Virus record (IMG/VR): IMGVR_UViG_3300030047_000127
Coordinates: 1 to 22,789 of that record
Strand: one strand, 5' to 3'
DNA length: 22,789 bases
Source: a virus
Within the stretch, counting starts at the first letter, position 1. Every line of letters starts with the position of its first letter. Both the position numbers and the translations under genes were made by a program. This document shows, piece by piece, positions 5,801 to 14,959 of this stretch. The notes beneath the pieces were generated by a model. The model saw only the letters and a list, made by a program, of their open reading frames with translations. It made no database searches and was not told the DNA's origin.

Positions 5801-8602
5801 ATGGCAACTGAACTTGCATCCGCATACCTGAGCCTTGTACCGTCCCTTCGAGGTGCACAGGCATCTATCAACAGCCAGCTTGCAGGGATAGACACCACTG
5901 CGTCTGGAAACGAGATGGGGGAGAAAGCCGGTAGGGGATTCGCAGCAGGACTCCTCGGCACAGGTGCTATAGCCGGTGCTGCAGCAAGCATCACATCGAA
6001 GGCGATGGATGTTATCTCGTCATCTATAAGCGGTGCTGTATCGCGTGTCGATACCATGAACAACTTCCCGAAGGTCATGTTCAACTTGGGGTATTCGGCA
6101 GACGATGCTTCCAAATCTATACAGACTATGAGCGACCGTCTTAACGGGCTTCCTACATCACTCGATTCCATGACTGGCATGGTTCAGCAGCTTGCACCGC
6201 TTACGGGCGGACTTGAAGCTGCAACGAATATCGGTCTTGCATTCAACGATATGCTTCTTGCTTCCGGTAAAGGAACCGCCGATCAGGAACGTGCTATGGA
6301 GCAGTATACGCAGATGCTCGGCAAGGGAAGCGTTGACCTTGAGTCATGGAAGACATTGCAGGAAGTAATGCCCGGTCAGTTGACTCAGGTTGCGCAAGCG
6401 TTGCTTGGGCCTACTGCTAATTCTCAGGCACTCTATTCGGCACTTGAAACCGGCAAGCTCAAGATGAGCGATTTCAATAACGCTATGCTTGATCTTGATA
6501 GCAACGGGATTAATGGATTTGCGTCTTTCTCGCAGCAAGCAATAGATGCTACCGGTGGCATAGCAACAGCATTTACGCGTGTCCAGACAGCAGTAACGCG
6601 ATCTATGGCAAACATCATCCAGGCAATCGGGGCAAGCGGGATAGCTGCAGTTATCAACGATTTTGGCTCCGTAGTAACCGGGCTCGGAAAGATAGTCGTA
6701 TCCGGCATAGGGGAAGCCAAGGCTGGACTCTCTAGTTTTGCATCTGATATCGCTTCTTCGCTTACTATGGTGAGCAACGTCATAAACGATACGGTTGGAA
6801 CTGTCGGCGCTGCATTTGGTGAGTTCGGCTCTGAGATAGGAGTTGCGCTCGGAATAATACTGCCAAACATCGAGGGATTCGCGTCATCGTTCAACGGACT
6901 ATTCGCCAACGTCATAGCCAATGCCGGAGCGATAATCTCAAACATCGCCGGTTTGCTCATGGACTTCGGCACTTCTGTCATACCGGCGCTGGCACCTGCC
7001 ATCGACGGTGTATCGAGCGCCATGCAGATGGAGGTTGGAGTAATCGCTGGTGTGACCGATGCAATAAGCACTGTGATTCAAGCCATAGACTCTGCTGTAT
7101 CGAACCCGTCTTTTGTTGACTGGATTACAGGTATATCTACAGCCGTAGGTGGATTCTTCACGTCCGTGCAAGGCGTATATCTGGCACTTGTCCCAATCAT
7201 CCAGCAAGTCGCCGACTCTGTTTCTTCGCTGATTGGCCCGTTGTTCGCGCAAATGGAATCGCTCGATGTTGCATCCGTGATAAACGGGATATCGTCTGCA
7301 CTCTCGGGCGTTGCATCGTTCATAAACGAAAACAAAGATGCAGTTTCAGCTCTGGTCATCGGGATCGGTGCGGCGGTAGCAGCATATGAGGCAGTGCAGA
7401 TAGCAACATCGGCATGGGCCGCTGTCCAGTCTGCCGCGAAAGTTATCCAAATAGCGTTTGCAATAGCAACCGAAGGAACAACCGGGGCTCTCGCGCTTAT
7501 GACTGCCGCAATGGAAGGAGAGTCGCTTGGAGCGAAAGGAGCAGCCGCAGCACAGGCAATGCTTAATGCCGTAATGGACGCAAACCCTATATCTATAGTA
7601 ATCCTTGCAATCACTGCTCTTGTTGCCGCACTTGCATACTTTTTTACGCAAACCGATACAGGCCGTCAACTCTGGCAGCAATTCACCGATTTTATATCAG
7701 GCGCAATATCGGGATTACAGCAGAATTTCAGTAATTTCATCAGCATCGTCAGCCAAGGATGGAGCGATTTCTGGAACGGTATTTCCCAGGTTGCGATGGT
7801 TATTTTTTCGCCGCTTATCGCGTATATACAACTCTATCTATCCGCTGTTCAAATTGCTTTCTCGGCAATTCAATCGGTCGTATCGAGCATATGGAATGCA
7901 CTTTGGTCTGGTATCCAATCTGCGGTCAATGCCGTCATGCCCACAATCCAAGCAGTAATCGGAGACGGACTCGGCGTGATCCAGGGCATCGTTAACGCCA
8001 TCTCATCTGCAATGAACGGCGATTGGTCCGGTGCGCTTGACGGGATGATGCAGGCCGCTTCTTCTGCGATGTCGGTTATCGGAGATATTCTCGGAGGACT
8101 CTGGGGAATCGTATCCGGCGTATTCGACAACGCGGGACAGTGGCTCATCGATGCCGGCGGAAAGATCATCCAAGGGCTCATCGACGGCATCAAAGGCGCC
8201 ATGGATGACTTGGGAAGTTTCCTAGGCGGAATCGGTGACTTCATCGTCCAGCACAAAGGGCCTCCGTCTTACGATGCCGAGATGCTGAACGGCAACGGGC
8301 TTCTGATAATGCACTCGCTCATAAACGGGTTCGATGCTGGGAAACCGGCATTGCAAAGTTCGCTTGCAGATACGCAGAGCATGTTCGGGTTCGATGTCGC
8401 AGCGTCATATAACTACGGATCGAATGCAGCATATTCAAAGGCTTCTGTCGATTCGACATCATCAAGCGAGATAGCAGCTTTGCGTTCAGACATCAACAAG
8501 CACCTATCGGCACTTGGCGACACGATTCACGACAACGCTCCGACAGTATATTACACGCCGCGCGAAGCGCAGATGGTTACAAGGGAGGCGTTGAGGGGAT
8601 GA
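5801..8602 (+). CDS. Tail tape measure protein
   Basis: This 933-residue protein is the longest in the window. It is rich in Ala, Ser, Ile and Gly, with many hydrophobic helical segments (for example about 515-545 and 590-620). The N-terminal third has the tape-measure pattern around NLGYSADDASKSIQTMSDRL and LPTSLDSMTGMVQQLAPLTGG. The region after about 800 (FIVQHKGPPSYDAEMLNGNG) is the typical closing segment of Gram-positive tape measure proteins. It sets tail length. At roughly 0.15 nm per residue it predicts a tail near 140 nm, an inference from known siphophages. Ribosome site AAGGGAG lies 5' of the ATG. No peptidoglycan hydrolase motif is recognised. Confidence 0.9.
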   Translation: MATELASAYLSLVPSLRGAQASINSQLAGIDTTASGNEMGEKAGRGFAAGLLGTGAIAGAAASITSKAMDVISSSISGAVSRVDTMNNFPKVMFNLGYSADDASKSIQTMSDRLNGLPTSLDSMTGMVQQLAPLTGGLEAATNIGLAFNDMLLASGKGTADQERAMEQYTQMLGKGSVDLESWKTLQEVMPGQLTQVAQALLGPTANSQALYSALETGKLKMSDFNNAMLDLDSNGINGFASFSQQAIDATGGIATAFTRVQTAVTRSMANIIQAIGASGIAAVINDFGSVVTGLGKIVVSGIGEAKAGLSSFASDIASSLTMVSNVINDTVGTVGAAFGEFGSEIGVALGIILPNIEGFASSFNGLFANVIANAGAIISNIAGLLMDFGTSVIPALAPAIDGVSSAMQMEVGVIAGVTDAISTVIQAIDSAVSNPSFVDWITGISTAVGGFFTSVQGVYLALVPIIQQVADSVSSLIGPLFAQMESLDVASVINGISSALSGVASFINENKDAVSALVIGIGAAVAAYEAVQIATSAWAAVQSAAKVIQIAFAIATEGTTGALALMTAAMEGESLGAKGAAAAQAMLNAVMDANPISIVILAITALVAALAYFFTQTDTGRQLWQQFTDFISGAISGLQQNFSNFISIVSQGWSDFWNGISQVAMVIFSPLIAYIQLYLSAVQIAFSAIQSVVSSIWNALWSGIQSAVNAVMPTIQAVIGDGLGVIQGIVNAISSAMNGDWSGALDGMMQAASSAMSVIGDILGGLWGIVSGVFDNAGQWLIDAGGKIIQGLIDGIKGAMDDLGSFLGGIGDFIVQHKGPPSYDAEMLNGNGLLIMHSLINGFDAGKPALQSSLADTQSMFGFDVAASYNYGSNAAYSKASVDSTSSSEIAALRSDINKHLSALGDTIHDNAPTVYYTPREAQMVTREALRG

Positions 8603-9423
8603 TAATCTCTTACAAATCAACGCGTACAGAGGAGGCGTTCGGGTTCGATGACTCGGGCGCTTCCCTTAATTCATCCGACCTCGCCGGCTGGAAATGGGAT
8701 TCGTCATCGCTCAACGGCCATAGCCGATACTCCCGGAACGCGCAGGAGATGAAAGCCACGCTTTCGTTTTTCGATGCAGATTCCGCAGCGGCGTTCATGG
8801 CCCTCATCGATGCCGATACCGAAGCGGGAGTCGAAGGAATCCTCACAGTTACCGGGTGGTCGATACATGGCAACATCTCGGCAGGTTCGCTTTCATGGAA
8901 AACGCAAGATGGGCTTGCCGCCCAATACGAGGTGACGTTCCGTTCGGACTGGCCCATCTGGTACCGCGATGCCGGCAGTTGGTCGTTTCCCGCATCGTCG
9001 GCATCGGGTTCGGGCGGTCTGGATTATCCGCATGACTACCCGTTCGACTTCTGCCCGCCTCCGAGCGGTCGCAAGACCATCTCGGTAGACGGCATCTGCC
9101 CATGCGAGTTCGAGATCGTGGTTTACGGGGCCGCAACGAATCCGTCGATAACCATCAACGGCATCACCCACGAGGTCGATTGCAGCGTCCCATCAGGCTC
9201 GCTGCTGTTCGTCAACTCGCTCAACAACAAGAGGTCGATACCCGGTACGTCGATATTCCTTCGGGATTCCGCAGGTTCGATAACCAACGAGTACGGCAAG
9301 CAGAACCGGTCATCGGACGTGTTCGCACGCATAGAACCGGGCGATAACGTCATCACATGGACGGGGCTGTTCGGCTTCGATCTGATGCTTTACGAGACTA
9401 GGGGGATCCGTCCTTGGATGTAA
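8599..9423 (+). CDS. Distal tail protein (Dit-like)
   Basis: This 274-residue protein overlaps the tape measure stop by 4 nt (ATGA). It lies between tape measure and tail hub, the position of Dit. The N-terminal half is beta-rich and includes a YEVTFRSDWPIWYRD segment like the end of the Dit belt domain. A Ser/Gly linker (about 128-140) leads to a C-terminal domain (about 150-274) of galectin or carbohydrate-binding type appearance. Dit forms the ring that joins the tail tube to the adhesion apparatus. Confidence 0.7.
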   Translation: MIISYKSTRTEEAFGFDDSGASLNSSDLAGWKWDSSSLNGHSRYSRNAQEMKATLSFFDADSAAAFMALIDADTEAGVEGILTVTGWSIHGNISAGSLSWKTQDGLAAQYEVTFRSDWPIWYRDAGSWSFPASSASGSGGLDYPHDYPFDFCPPPSGRKTISVDGICPCEFEIVVYGAATNPSITINGITHEVDCSVPSGSLLFVNSLNNKRSIPGTSIFLRDSAGSITNEYGKQNRSSDVFARIEPGDNVITWTGLFGFDLMLYETRGIRPWM

Positions 9424-11087
9424 TAGAGACTGTATACACAGATGCAAGTTTCAGCGAACTGGGAACTGTCGGCAACTCAGGCATGAACGTCGCCTACGGC
9501 AGCGAGAATAACGATTGGGAGATGACCGTACCATCCGATATCGACATCCCGTACAAGGGCCTCGTCTATGTGCGGATTCGCCGCGATGGAAAGCTGGTCG
9601 GCACCGAGTACGGCGGCATGTTCACGAAGCGCAACCCGCATGCGGACAGCGACGGAAAGGCGGTTGTCACATATGGCGGTCCGTCGTGGCACGGGATACT
9701 CGGCAACCACGTCGTATGCCCGCCGAGCGGTAGCGCCTACCTCCATGTGACAGGAGAAGCGAATGCCGCTATAGGAACGGTCATCTCCGCGCTGGGACTT
9801 ACGGGTCTTTTCGCGGAATCGACCGATGCGAGCGGCATAACCGTGAGCCATGACTTCCGATACGCTGCAGGCTACGACGGATTGACCTCGATGCTATCCG
9901 AGAAAGGCGCGAAGCTCATCATGGCGTTCGACGGATCGCATGTCGTTTTAAGCGCCGTTGCCATCCATGATTACTCGACTGATTCGGAGTTCGACCAATC
10001 GCAGGTGCATCTCAACCTCAAAATCGACGGCAACCCGGTGAATCACCTCATATGCTTGGGAACCGGCGAAGGAGTTGACCGCATCCGCGTAGACCTCTAT
10101 GCCGACGATGACGGCAACGTCTCTACGACGCAAACGCAGGTCGGCCTTGCAGAGCATGCGGAGGAATACGACTACACATCTGCGGATGTCGACACTCTTA
10201 CAACCGATGGCACGAAGAAGCTCAAAGACTACCAGACGGCGGCAACGACTATCGAAGTGACTGTGGAGCCGTCGCTTACCGAATTCGATGTCGGAGACAT
10301 CATCGGTGCAATCGCACGGTCGGGCAACACTATCGATACCGCTTCAGCCTACGTCACTTACAAGAGCGCCACGGTCAACGGACAACACCTCGACGTTACC
10401 TACAAGGCCGGGACGGTGCTCAAGACCGCAGAAGAGCAAGCGGCACAGAGCCAGACCGCGCAATCGATAGCCGCATTGAACGAAGCTCTGGCGGCACATG
10501 GAACGGCAACGACGGCAAAAAGCTCTATCGACAACCTGCAAATCGGAGGTCTTAACCTGCTTACGGGTTCGCGTGGATTTTTTGGAACAGCGTGGCAGAA
10601 CCTGACAGCGTGGACCGCATCGGGATTCACCGCAGACGGATTCGCGATGATGTACAAGAACGGCCAATACGCCGGACTGTGCCAGACAATCGCGGCAAAA
10701 GCAGGAGAGCAGTACACGATCTCCGCATGGGTCGTAGGAAACGGCGAAGAGAACGTGCGCGTCTCTATGACGAACGGAGATGACTCGAAAGTATCTCCTG
10801 CAATCGTAGATATAGGCCAAATCGGCTCTACTGCAAAACGCATATCGGCAACGGTATCGGTTCTTGAAGATGTAACGCTCTGGATGCGCATAGAGAATTG
10901 GAACAGTTCGCCGCTTGCAATCTGGGGCTTGAAGATGGAGCGCGGGAACAGACCGACCGATTGGTCGCCCGCAACATTAGACTCGCACCTGTACTTATCG
11001 GCTGACCCAAATCCAACTGCAATGGATACCGGGCAGAAGTACACCAACATATCATCCGGCAAAACCTATACGGTGGTGGATAAATGA
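9414..11087 (+). CDS. Tail hub / minor structural protein with C-terminal binding domain
   Basis: This 557-residue protein starts at TTG 9414. The frame has a TAG at 9399, no ATG before codon 24, and a GGGGGAT site 7 nt upstream, so TTG is well supported. The start overlaps the Dit stop. Residues 1-320 look like a gp27/Tal-type baseplate hub (YKGLVYVRIRRDG; later EFDVGDIIGAIARSG). Residues about 325-370 form a helical Ala/Gln-rich linker. Residues 375-530 resemble a jelly-roll carbohydrate-binding domain, starting GGLNLLTG and ending RGNRPTDWSPAT, a motif common in phage minor structural proteins. No lytic domain is recognised. Confidence 0.72.
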   Translation: MDVIETVYTDASFSELGTVGNSGMNVAYGSENNDWEMTVPSDIDIPYKGLVYVRIRRDGKLVGTEYGGMFTKRNPHADSDGKAVVTYGGPSWHGILGNHVVCPPSGSAYLHVTGEANAAIGTVISALGLTGLFAESTDASGITVSHDFRYAAGYDGLTSMLSEKGAKLIMAFDGSHVVLSAVAIHDYSTDSEFDQSQVHLNLKIDGNPVNHLICLGTGEGVDRIRVDLYADDDGNVSTTQTQVGLAEHAEEYDYTSADVDTLTTDGTKKLKDYQTAATTIEVTVEPSLTEFDVGDIIGAIARSGNTIDTASAYVTYKSATVNGQHLDVTYKAGTVLKTAEEQAAQSQTAQSIAALNEALAAHGTATTAKSSIDNLQIGGLNLLTGSRGFFGTAWQNLTAWTASGFTADGFAMMYKNGQYAGLCQTIAAKAGEQYTISAWVVGNGEENVRVSMTNGDDSKVSPAIVDIGQIGSTAKRISATVSVLEDVTLWMRIENWNSSPLAIWGLKMERGNRPTDWSPATLDSHLYLSADPNPTAMDTGQKYTNISSGKTYTVVDK

Positions 11088-11860
11088 CAAAGCAACTCGA
11101 ACTAGACAAGGCTGACGAAACCCAAGAGTCATCGTGGGTGGACGAAAACGGGCTGAACATGTCGGCAACAGGTGACAAAGATACCAGCGGGTTCCATCAG
11201 CTGCTCACATCTGTTGCCAACTTTTTCAAATCAGGTACGACAAATCTGGCCCGTTTCGCATCCGACGCCATCGAACTCGGCATGAACTCGGCATCCTCAG
11301 TGATAAAGCTTTGTGCTGGCACTTTTTCAATCACCAAAGCATCGGGGTATGCAGTAATCAAATCAGACTCCCAGATGCTCATGATGGTACCTACTGGCGA
11401 CACTATCGCAATGACGACGTATGACAGTCTAGGCCAGCCCTCTGACAATGGTGTAGGGATGATCGGGTATGACGTTGCGCTTAAAGGGCATAACGTACAA
11501 ACCAGCAGCAAAACTATCCCAATGGATGTTTTCGAGTCGATTTTATCCCCTGCAACCGCAACTGGCAGTGCGAACTTTCCTGCTGACTGGACTGTCGGGG
11601 CTTTCGAGTTGCTGAAACGGGGCAACGAGGTGTGCTGCAGGATAGACGCTACATACAAGTCGGCTACCACACTCGATTACGACTTGTTCACTATACCTGC
11701 AGGTTTCCGTCCTGCTGCCGAGGCCACTGCGCCCGGAGTGTGGGCAACGGGAAGCGTATTCCCGGCATTTGTCAAATTCGAATCATCAGGCGTCGTTCAC
11801 GTTCTTTCGACTGGCGCGGGAATGCGCCTTACGTGCATAGCTAAATGGATGACGGCTTAG
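11084..11860 (+). CDS. Tail fibre / receptor-binding-type protein 1
   Basis: This 258-residue protein overlaps the hub gene by 4 nt. The N-terminal half (MTKQLELDKADE to about 150) has a repetitive beta pattern like a fibre shaft. The C-terminal domain (about 160-258) contains DATYK and FTIPAGFRPA and is clearly related to the C-terminal domain of the next gene. Location after the hub and before lysis genes fits a host-recognition protein. The receptor is unknown. Confidence 0.62.
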   Translation: MTKQLELDKADETQESSWVDENGLNMSATGDKDTSGFHQLLTSVANFFKSGTTNLARFASDAIELGMNSASSVIKLCAGTFSITKASGYAVIKSDSQMLMMVPTGDTIAMTTYDSLGQPSDNGVGMIGYDVALKGHNVQTSSKTIPMDVFESILSPATATGSANFPADWTVGAFELLKRGNEVCCRIDATYKSATTLDYDLFTIPAGFRPAAEATAPGVWATGSVFPAFVKFESSGVVHVLSTGAGMRLTCIAKWMTA

Positions 11861-11868
11861 GAGGCCAT

Positions 11869-12654
11869 ATGAACACTGATCTGGTAACAGGGTCGCGCAA
11901 CGGCACGCCTCACGTTCGCAGCGACCAGGGACGCAGCATACTCGCCCGCACGATAGGAACGGGAAACTACATCCTAACAGGGTGCGCGGCGACGATGGCA
12001 TCGGCCAACACCTTCCACATAGCGGATGGGTATGTAATGGTCCAAGGTGCGGTGGTGCAGGTAACAGGCGGCGATATGACTATCGCAAACGGCACCCAAG
12101 GCCAAAAAAGGAACGACCTCGTATGCCTCAGCTATTCGTTGGCAAACAACGTCGAAGCAGCACCTTTGGCAGTCGTGCAAGGCACCCCGTCAACGAGCCC
12201 CACGAACCCCGTAGACCCAACTGTAACGGGGTCGATACTCAACGGCGACACCACGGCGCAGATACCGCTTTGGAGGGTATGCCTCGATGGCATCACCCCG
12301 ACAATCGGACAGCTGGCGCAGAACCTATATCCACTTCATGGGGATTCGGCTGTCGGCAACGCGATATTCGCGTCGGACTGGGCGATCTCCGATTTCTCGC
12401 TGGTCAAGACCGGGAACATTGTGCATATGCACCTCGACGCTACCTACAAGGAGCAGACTACGCTATCTGATTCCGTAGCAATCTTTACGATTCCTGCAGG
12501 GTTCCGACCAGCAAAGATCATGGCGTACCCCGCTGCATGGGCCGCTGTAAACGTGGATTCCGCGTTTCTCAAGGTCGAAGCATCCGGTGATGTGCGCGTA
12601 CTCGCACCGACATCGCAACAGCGCATCGCATGCACGGCTGAATGGAGCGTGTGA
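11869..12654 (+). CDS. Tail fibre / receptor-binding-type protein 2
   Basis: This 261-residue protein starts at ATG 11869 behind TTAGGAGG, which overlaps the upstream stop. The in-frame ATG at 11845 has no such site. The N-terminal half (MNTDLVTGSRNGTPHV; QGQKRNDLVCLSYSL) resembles baseplate-associated phage proteins that attach to the tail tip. The C-terminal domain (about 165-261) shares DATYK, TIPAGFRPA and the closing aromatic strand with the preceding protein, while the N-terminal halves differ. The pair may form a two-component adhesion device or offer alternative specificities. Confidence 0.65.
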   Translation: MNTDLVTGSRNGTPHVRSDQGRSILARTIGTGNYILTGCAATMASANTFHIADGYVMVQGAVVQVTGGDMTIANGTQGQKRNDLVCLSYSLANNVEAAPLAVVQGTPSTSPTNPVDPTVTGSILNGDTTAQIPLWRVCLDGITPTIGQLAQNLYPLHGDSAVGNAIFASDWAISDFSLVKTGNIVHMHLDATYKEQTTLSDSVAIFTIPAGFRPAKIMAYPAAWAAVNVDSAFLKVEASGDVRVLAPTSQQRIACTAEWSV

Positions 12655-12992
12655 TGGATATCAATGCAATAACCGCATCCGTAATCGTGTGGATTGTAAC
12701 TGCATTGCTTGCTTACGTAGGCGGTAAGGCGCGCGAATACCGCAAATCGCAGCAAGGCAAAGATGCTGATCGCGCCAAGCTCGATGTGGCCCTGCAAAAC
12801 GGGATGCGATCGCTTTTGCGCAATGCCCTTATGGAAACGCACCGAAGATGCGTGGTCGAGCAGGGGTGGTGCACTGTTGCCGATAAAGAGGTCACAGAGC
12901 GCAATTACGTCGCATATCACGACCTCGGCGGAAACGGAACCGGGACGCGGCTCTACGAAGAGATCATGGCCCTGCCAATAAAGGAAGACTAA
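12654..12992 (+). CDS. Small membrane-anchored phage protein next to the holin
   Basis: This 112-residue protein has one N-terminal membrane segment (about 5-23), then a basic helix (AREYRKSQQGKDADRAK) and a soluble domain with ALQNGMRSLLRNAL and YHDLGGNGTGTRLYEEIMAL. The latter pattern is common in small proteins encoded just before the holin in Gram-positive phages. They are often called holin-like, but a role is not established. ATG 12654 overlaps the previous stop (TGATG). It could assist lysis as a membrane accessory protein. Confidence 0.6.
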   Translation: MDINAITASVIVWIVTALLAYVGGKAREYRKSQQGKDADRAKLDVALQNGMRSLLRNALMETHRRCVVEQGWCTVADKEVTERNYVAYHDLGGNGTGTRLYEEIMALPIKED

Positions 12993-13003
12993 GGAGAATC
13001 ATC

Positions 13004-13342
13004 ATGGAAGTAATCATCAACCAGGTAGCCGCACTCGTCATCGCGGTTGTGCTCCCGTTCGTCATCGCGCTCTTGCAAGGCGAGACGTGGAGCGCCAACG
13101 TCAAGAACTGGATTGCAATCGTCATCTGCGCGCTGACCGGCGCGGCTTACATGGTCACATCCGGCATCGCAATCACGCCGGAGAATATCACAGCCGTCGT
13201 GATGGTATTCGTCGGCGGCACGCAAATCGCATACCGCGCCTTTAAAGGCATTGGAATCACGAGCAAGCTGATGGACGCGCTTACTGCCGTCAAGGTCGTG
13301 GTCGATAAGACCGACGACAAAACCACCGATCAGGCAGCGTAA
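13004..13342 (+). CDS. Holin
   Basis: This 112-residue protein has three predicted membrane segments (about 8-25, 35-53 and 61-77) and a charged C-terminal tail (DKTDDKTTDQAA), the layout of a class I holin. It lies directly upstream of the endolysin gene and follows an AAGGAG site. Holins assemble holes in the cytoplasmic membrane at a set time. No second in-frame start near the N-terminus that would give an antiholin is obvious. Confidence 0.78.
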   Translation: MEVIINQVAALVIAVVLPFVIALLQGETWSANVKNWIAIVICALTGAAYMVTSGIAITPENITAVVMVFVGGTQIAYRAFKGIGITSKLMDALTAVKVVVDKTDDKTTDQAA

Positions 13343-13344
13343 CC

Positions 13345-14625
13345 ATGGGTCACTTCAGGCGCTGCAAATGGCGCTATCTAATCGGAGCATTTCTTGCTGG
13401 CGTCCTCGGGGCGCTTTTTTTTATGCCTTTGTGGATGTGGGGCCAGCCGGGTAATATGCTGGCCCACCGCGACGATTCGGCAAGCATGTCGCAAGACGCG
13501 TCAACGATGTCGCAGGCTGGCATCGACCAATCGGGGACAATCGCCCAGAAGGTCGTGCCTACCGCATCTGCTGATGGCGTTAGCAAAACTGTCATAGACG
13601 TGGGCTACTCGCAAGGTTATTTCGACTGGGATTCTGCCGCAGGACAAATAGACGGGGCCATCCTCGAATGCGGATACGGCAATAACGACAGCGCGCAGGA
13701 CGATTGGACGTTCGCCTACAACGTGCAGCAGTGCGAGCGTCTTGGCATCCCTTACGGCATCTACCTGTACTCGTATGCAAGTAACGATGACATGGCGAAT
13801 AGCGAAGCCGACCATCTTTTGCGCCAGGCATCCACCTGTAATCCGACTCTCGGCGTTGTCATCGACGTCGAACAAGGCGGCTTGGAGTGGTACTACCAGA
13901 GTGCGGCGAGCATCATCTGCCAGCGTGTGCAGGACGCTGGCTACCATGCGATATGGTACAGCGGCGCTTACAACGCAAGCTCGACGGGCCTTGCATCGCT
14001 GCCGTTTGACGGATGGGTTGCCGACTACAACGCGCCGCTCGACTACTCCGGTTCGGTTATCGGATGGCAATACGCTGACGATGGAGTTTGCGGGGTTGAT
14101 ACGTCCTATTGGTACGACTCCACTACAGCGGTCGTAGACCGTCCGCAACCCGCTCCGCAGCCTGCGCCATCCTATAGCAGCGACGTGCGCTACCAGGTTG
14201 CGACGCAATCACGCGGCGTGCTGTCCGAGATGGTGGGGCAGACCGACGCGGGCGGCAGCTCTGATTGGTTCGCGGGAGTCCAGGGCGACCCGATAATCTA
14301 CATCGCCATGCAGATGGACGGTTGGTACCAGGTCGGCACCGAGGACAAACCAGGCGGTCTTCCCGCTGTATCAGCCTACAACATCAATGACACTGCCAAC
14401 GGGTGCGCCGGGGACGGCTCCCCGATCATTTGGGTTCGCTGCTCCTACGACACGCCCGACCCGGCTTCTACGGGCTGGATGTCCGTCTACTATGCGGTCT
14501 CACCGCTCTACAGCGACTTCCTATCAACCATGAAAGATACGACCGACACGGGCGGCAGCAGCGATGATTTCGCTGGGAACTTCAAGCCAATCGACCGTTT
14601 TACCGCATACCTTTCGGCGGCTTAG
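13345..14625 (+). CDS. Endolysin, GH25 lysozyme with N-terminal anchor
   Basis: This 426-residue muramidase starts 2 nt after the holin stop with a weak ribosome site, so coupling is likely. Residues 11-33 are a Gly/Ala-rich hydrophobic segment preceded by basic residues, so a signal peptide or signal-arrest-release anchor. The GH25 domain spans about 80-260. It begins VIDVGYSQG (Asp85), has the catalytic pair in IDVE (Asp174, Glu176) and closes with GWQY and GVDTS. A Pro/Gln-Ala linker (266-276) leads to a C-terminal wall-binding-type region (277-426) containing a repeated motif, DAGGSSDWFAG and DTGGSSDDFAG. It would cleave the glycan strand of peptidoglycan. Classification as SAR type is inference. 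Confidence 0.88.
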   Translation: MGHFRRCKWRYLIGAFLAGVLGALFFMPLWMWGQPGNMLAHRDDSASMSQDASTMSQAGIDQSGTIAQKVVPTASADGVSKTVIDVGYSQGYFDWDSAAGQIDGAILECGYGNNDSAQDDWTFAYNVQQCERLGIPYGIYLYSYASNDDMANSEADHLLRQASTCNPTLGVVIDVEQGGLEWYYQSAASIICQRVQDAGYHAIWYSGAYNASSTGLASLPFDGWVADYNAPLDYSGSVIGWQYADDGVCGVDTSYWYDSTTAVVDRPQPAPQPAPSYSSDVRYQVATQSRGVLSEMVGQTDAGGSSDWFAGVQGDPIIYIAMQMDGWYQVGTEDKPGGLPAVSAYNINDTANGCAGDGSPIIWVRCSYDTPDPASTGWMSVYYAVSPLYSDFLSTMKDTTDTGGSSDDFAGNFKPIDRFTAYLSAA

Positions 14626-14639
14626 GCCGCACACCAAGA

Positions 14640-14683
14640 TGCCCCGCATCGCTGACGTAATGTCGCGGTGCGGGGCAGTTTTC
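14640..14683 (+). terminator. Terminator of the late operon
   Basis: TGCCCCGCATCGC (14640-14652) pairs with GCGGTGCGGGGCA (14665-14677), 13 pairs with one G-T, around a 12-nt loop, followed by GTTTTC. It lies 15 nt after the endolysin stop and ends the structural and lysis transcript. Confidence 0.85.
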
Positions 14684-14715
14684 GTGTTTATGGAGCAGTT
14701 TCGTTTGCCCAGTTC

Positions 14716-14736
14716 AACGGCTTGCGCAGAGCCGTT
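14716..14736 (+). other. Hairpin upstream of attP
   Basis: AACGGCT (14716-14722) and AGCCGTT (14730-14736) form a perfect 7 bp inverted repeat with a 7-nt spacer. There is no T-run. It lies in the non-coding attachment region and may be a protein-binding site or a second weak terminator. Confidence 0.45.
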
Positions 14737-14754
14737 CTAAGGCGCTATAGATAA

Positions 14755-14809
14755 ACTTACCGTATACTTACCGCATGATTTCAATATTGCCTTGCATTAA
14801 ATCATGCGG
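14755..14809. repeat. Short direct and inverted repeats in the attP arm
   Basis: ACTTACCG occurs at 14755-14762 and 14766-14773, one helical turn (11 bp) apart. The second copy runs into CCGCATGATT (14771-14780), which is inverted perfectly at 14800-14809 (AATCATGCGG). Phased direct repeats and a 10 bp inverted repeat in an attachment region suggest sites for excisionase, integrase arm domain or a host architectural factor. The specific protein is unknown. Confidence 0.5.
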
Positions 14810-14831
14810 TTGGCATAAAGGTATCAAAAGC

Positions 14832-14853
14832 GTGTACTAGATTTGTACTAAAA
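14832..14853 (+). repeat. attP arm repeat, copy 1
   Basis: This 22-nt element (GTGTACTAGATTTGTACTAA plus AA) is repeated exactly at 15074-15095 on the other side of the tRNA fragment. Each copy contains TGTACTA twice at 11 bp spacing. At this copy an inverted TAGTACAC follows at 14857-14864. Identical sites on both sides of the core are the expected form of integrase arm-type binding sites. Confidence 0.7.
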
Positions 14854-14959
14854 ACATAGTACACGATGCTTTGCAATGGTGCATAGTGGTGTATAGATAC
14901 CGCTGCTGAACTGCGAAAATGGTATATAGTGGATGATAGTGTTATACGTTTTTCATACC

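Noticed and set aside
6433-7614. Long - strand frames opposite the tape measure gene
   Set aside because: Reading the complement of Ala/Ser/Ile-rich codons gives long open frames by chance; no start signals.
13501-14208. A 235-codon - strand frame opposite the endolysin
   Set aside because: Arg/Val-rich antisense frame; the + strand encodes a complete GH25 catalytic domain.
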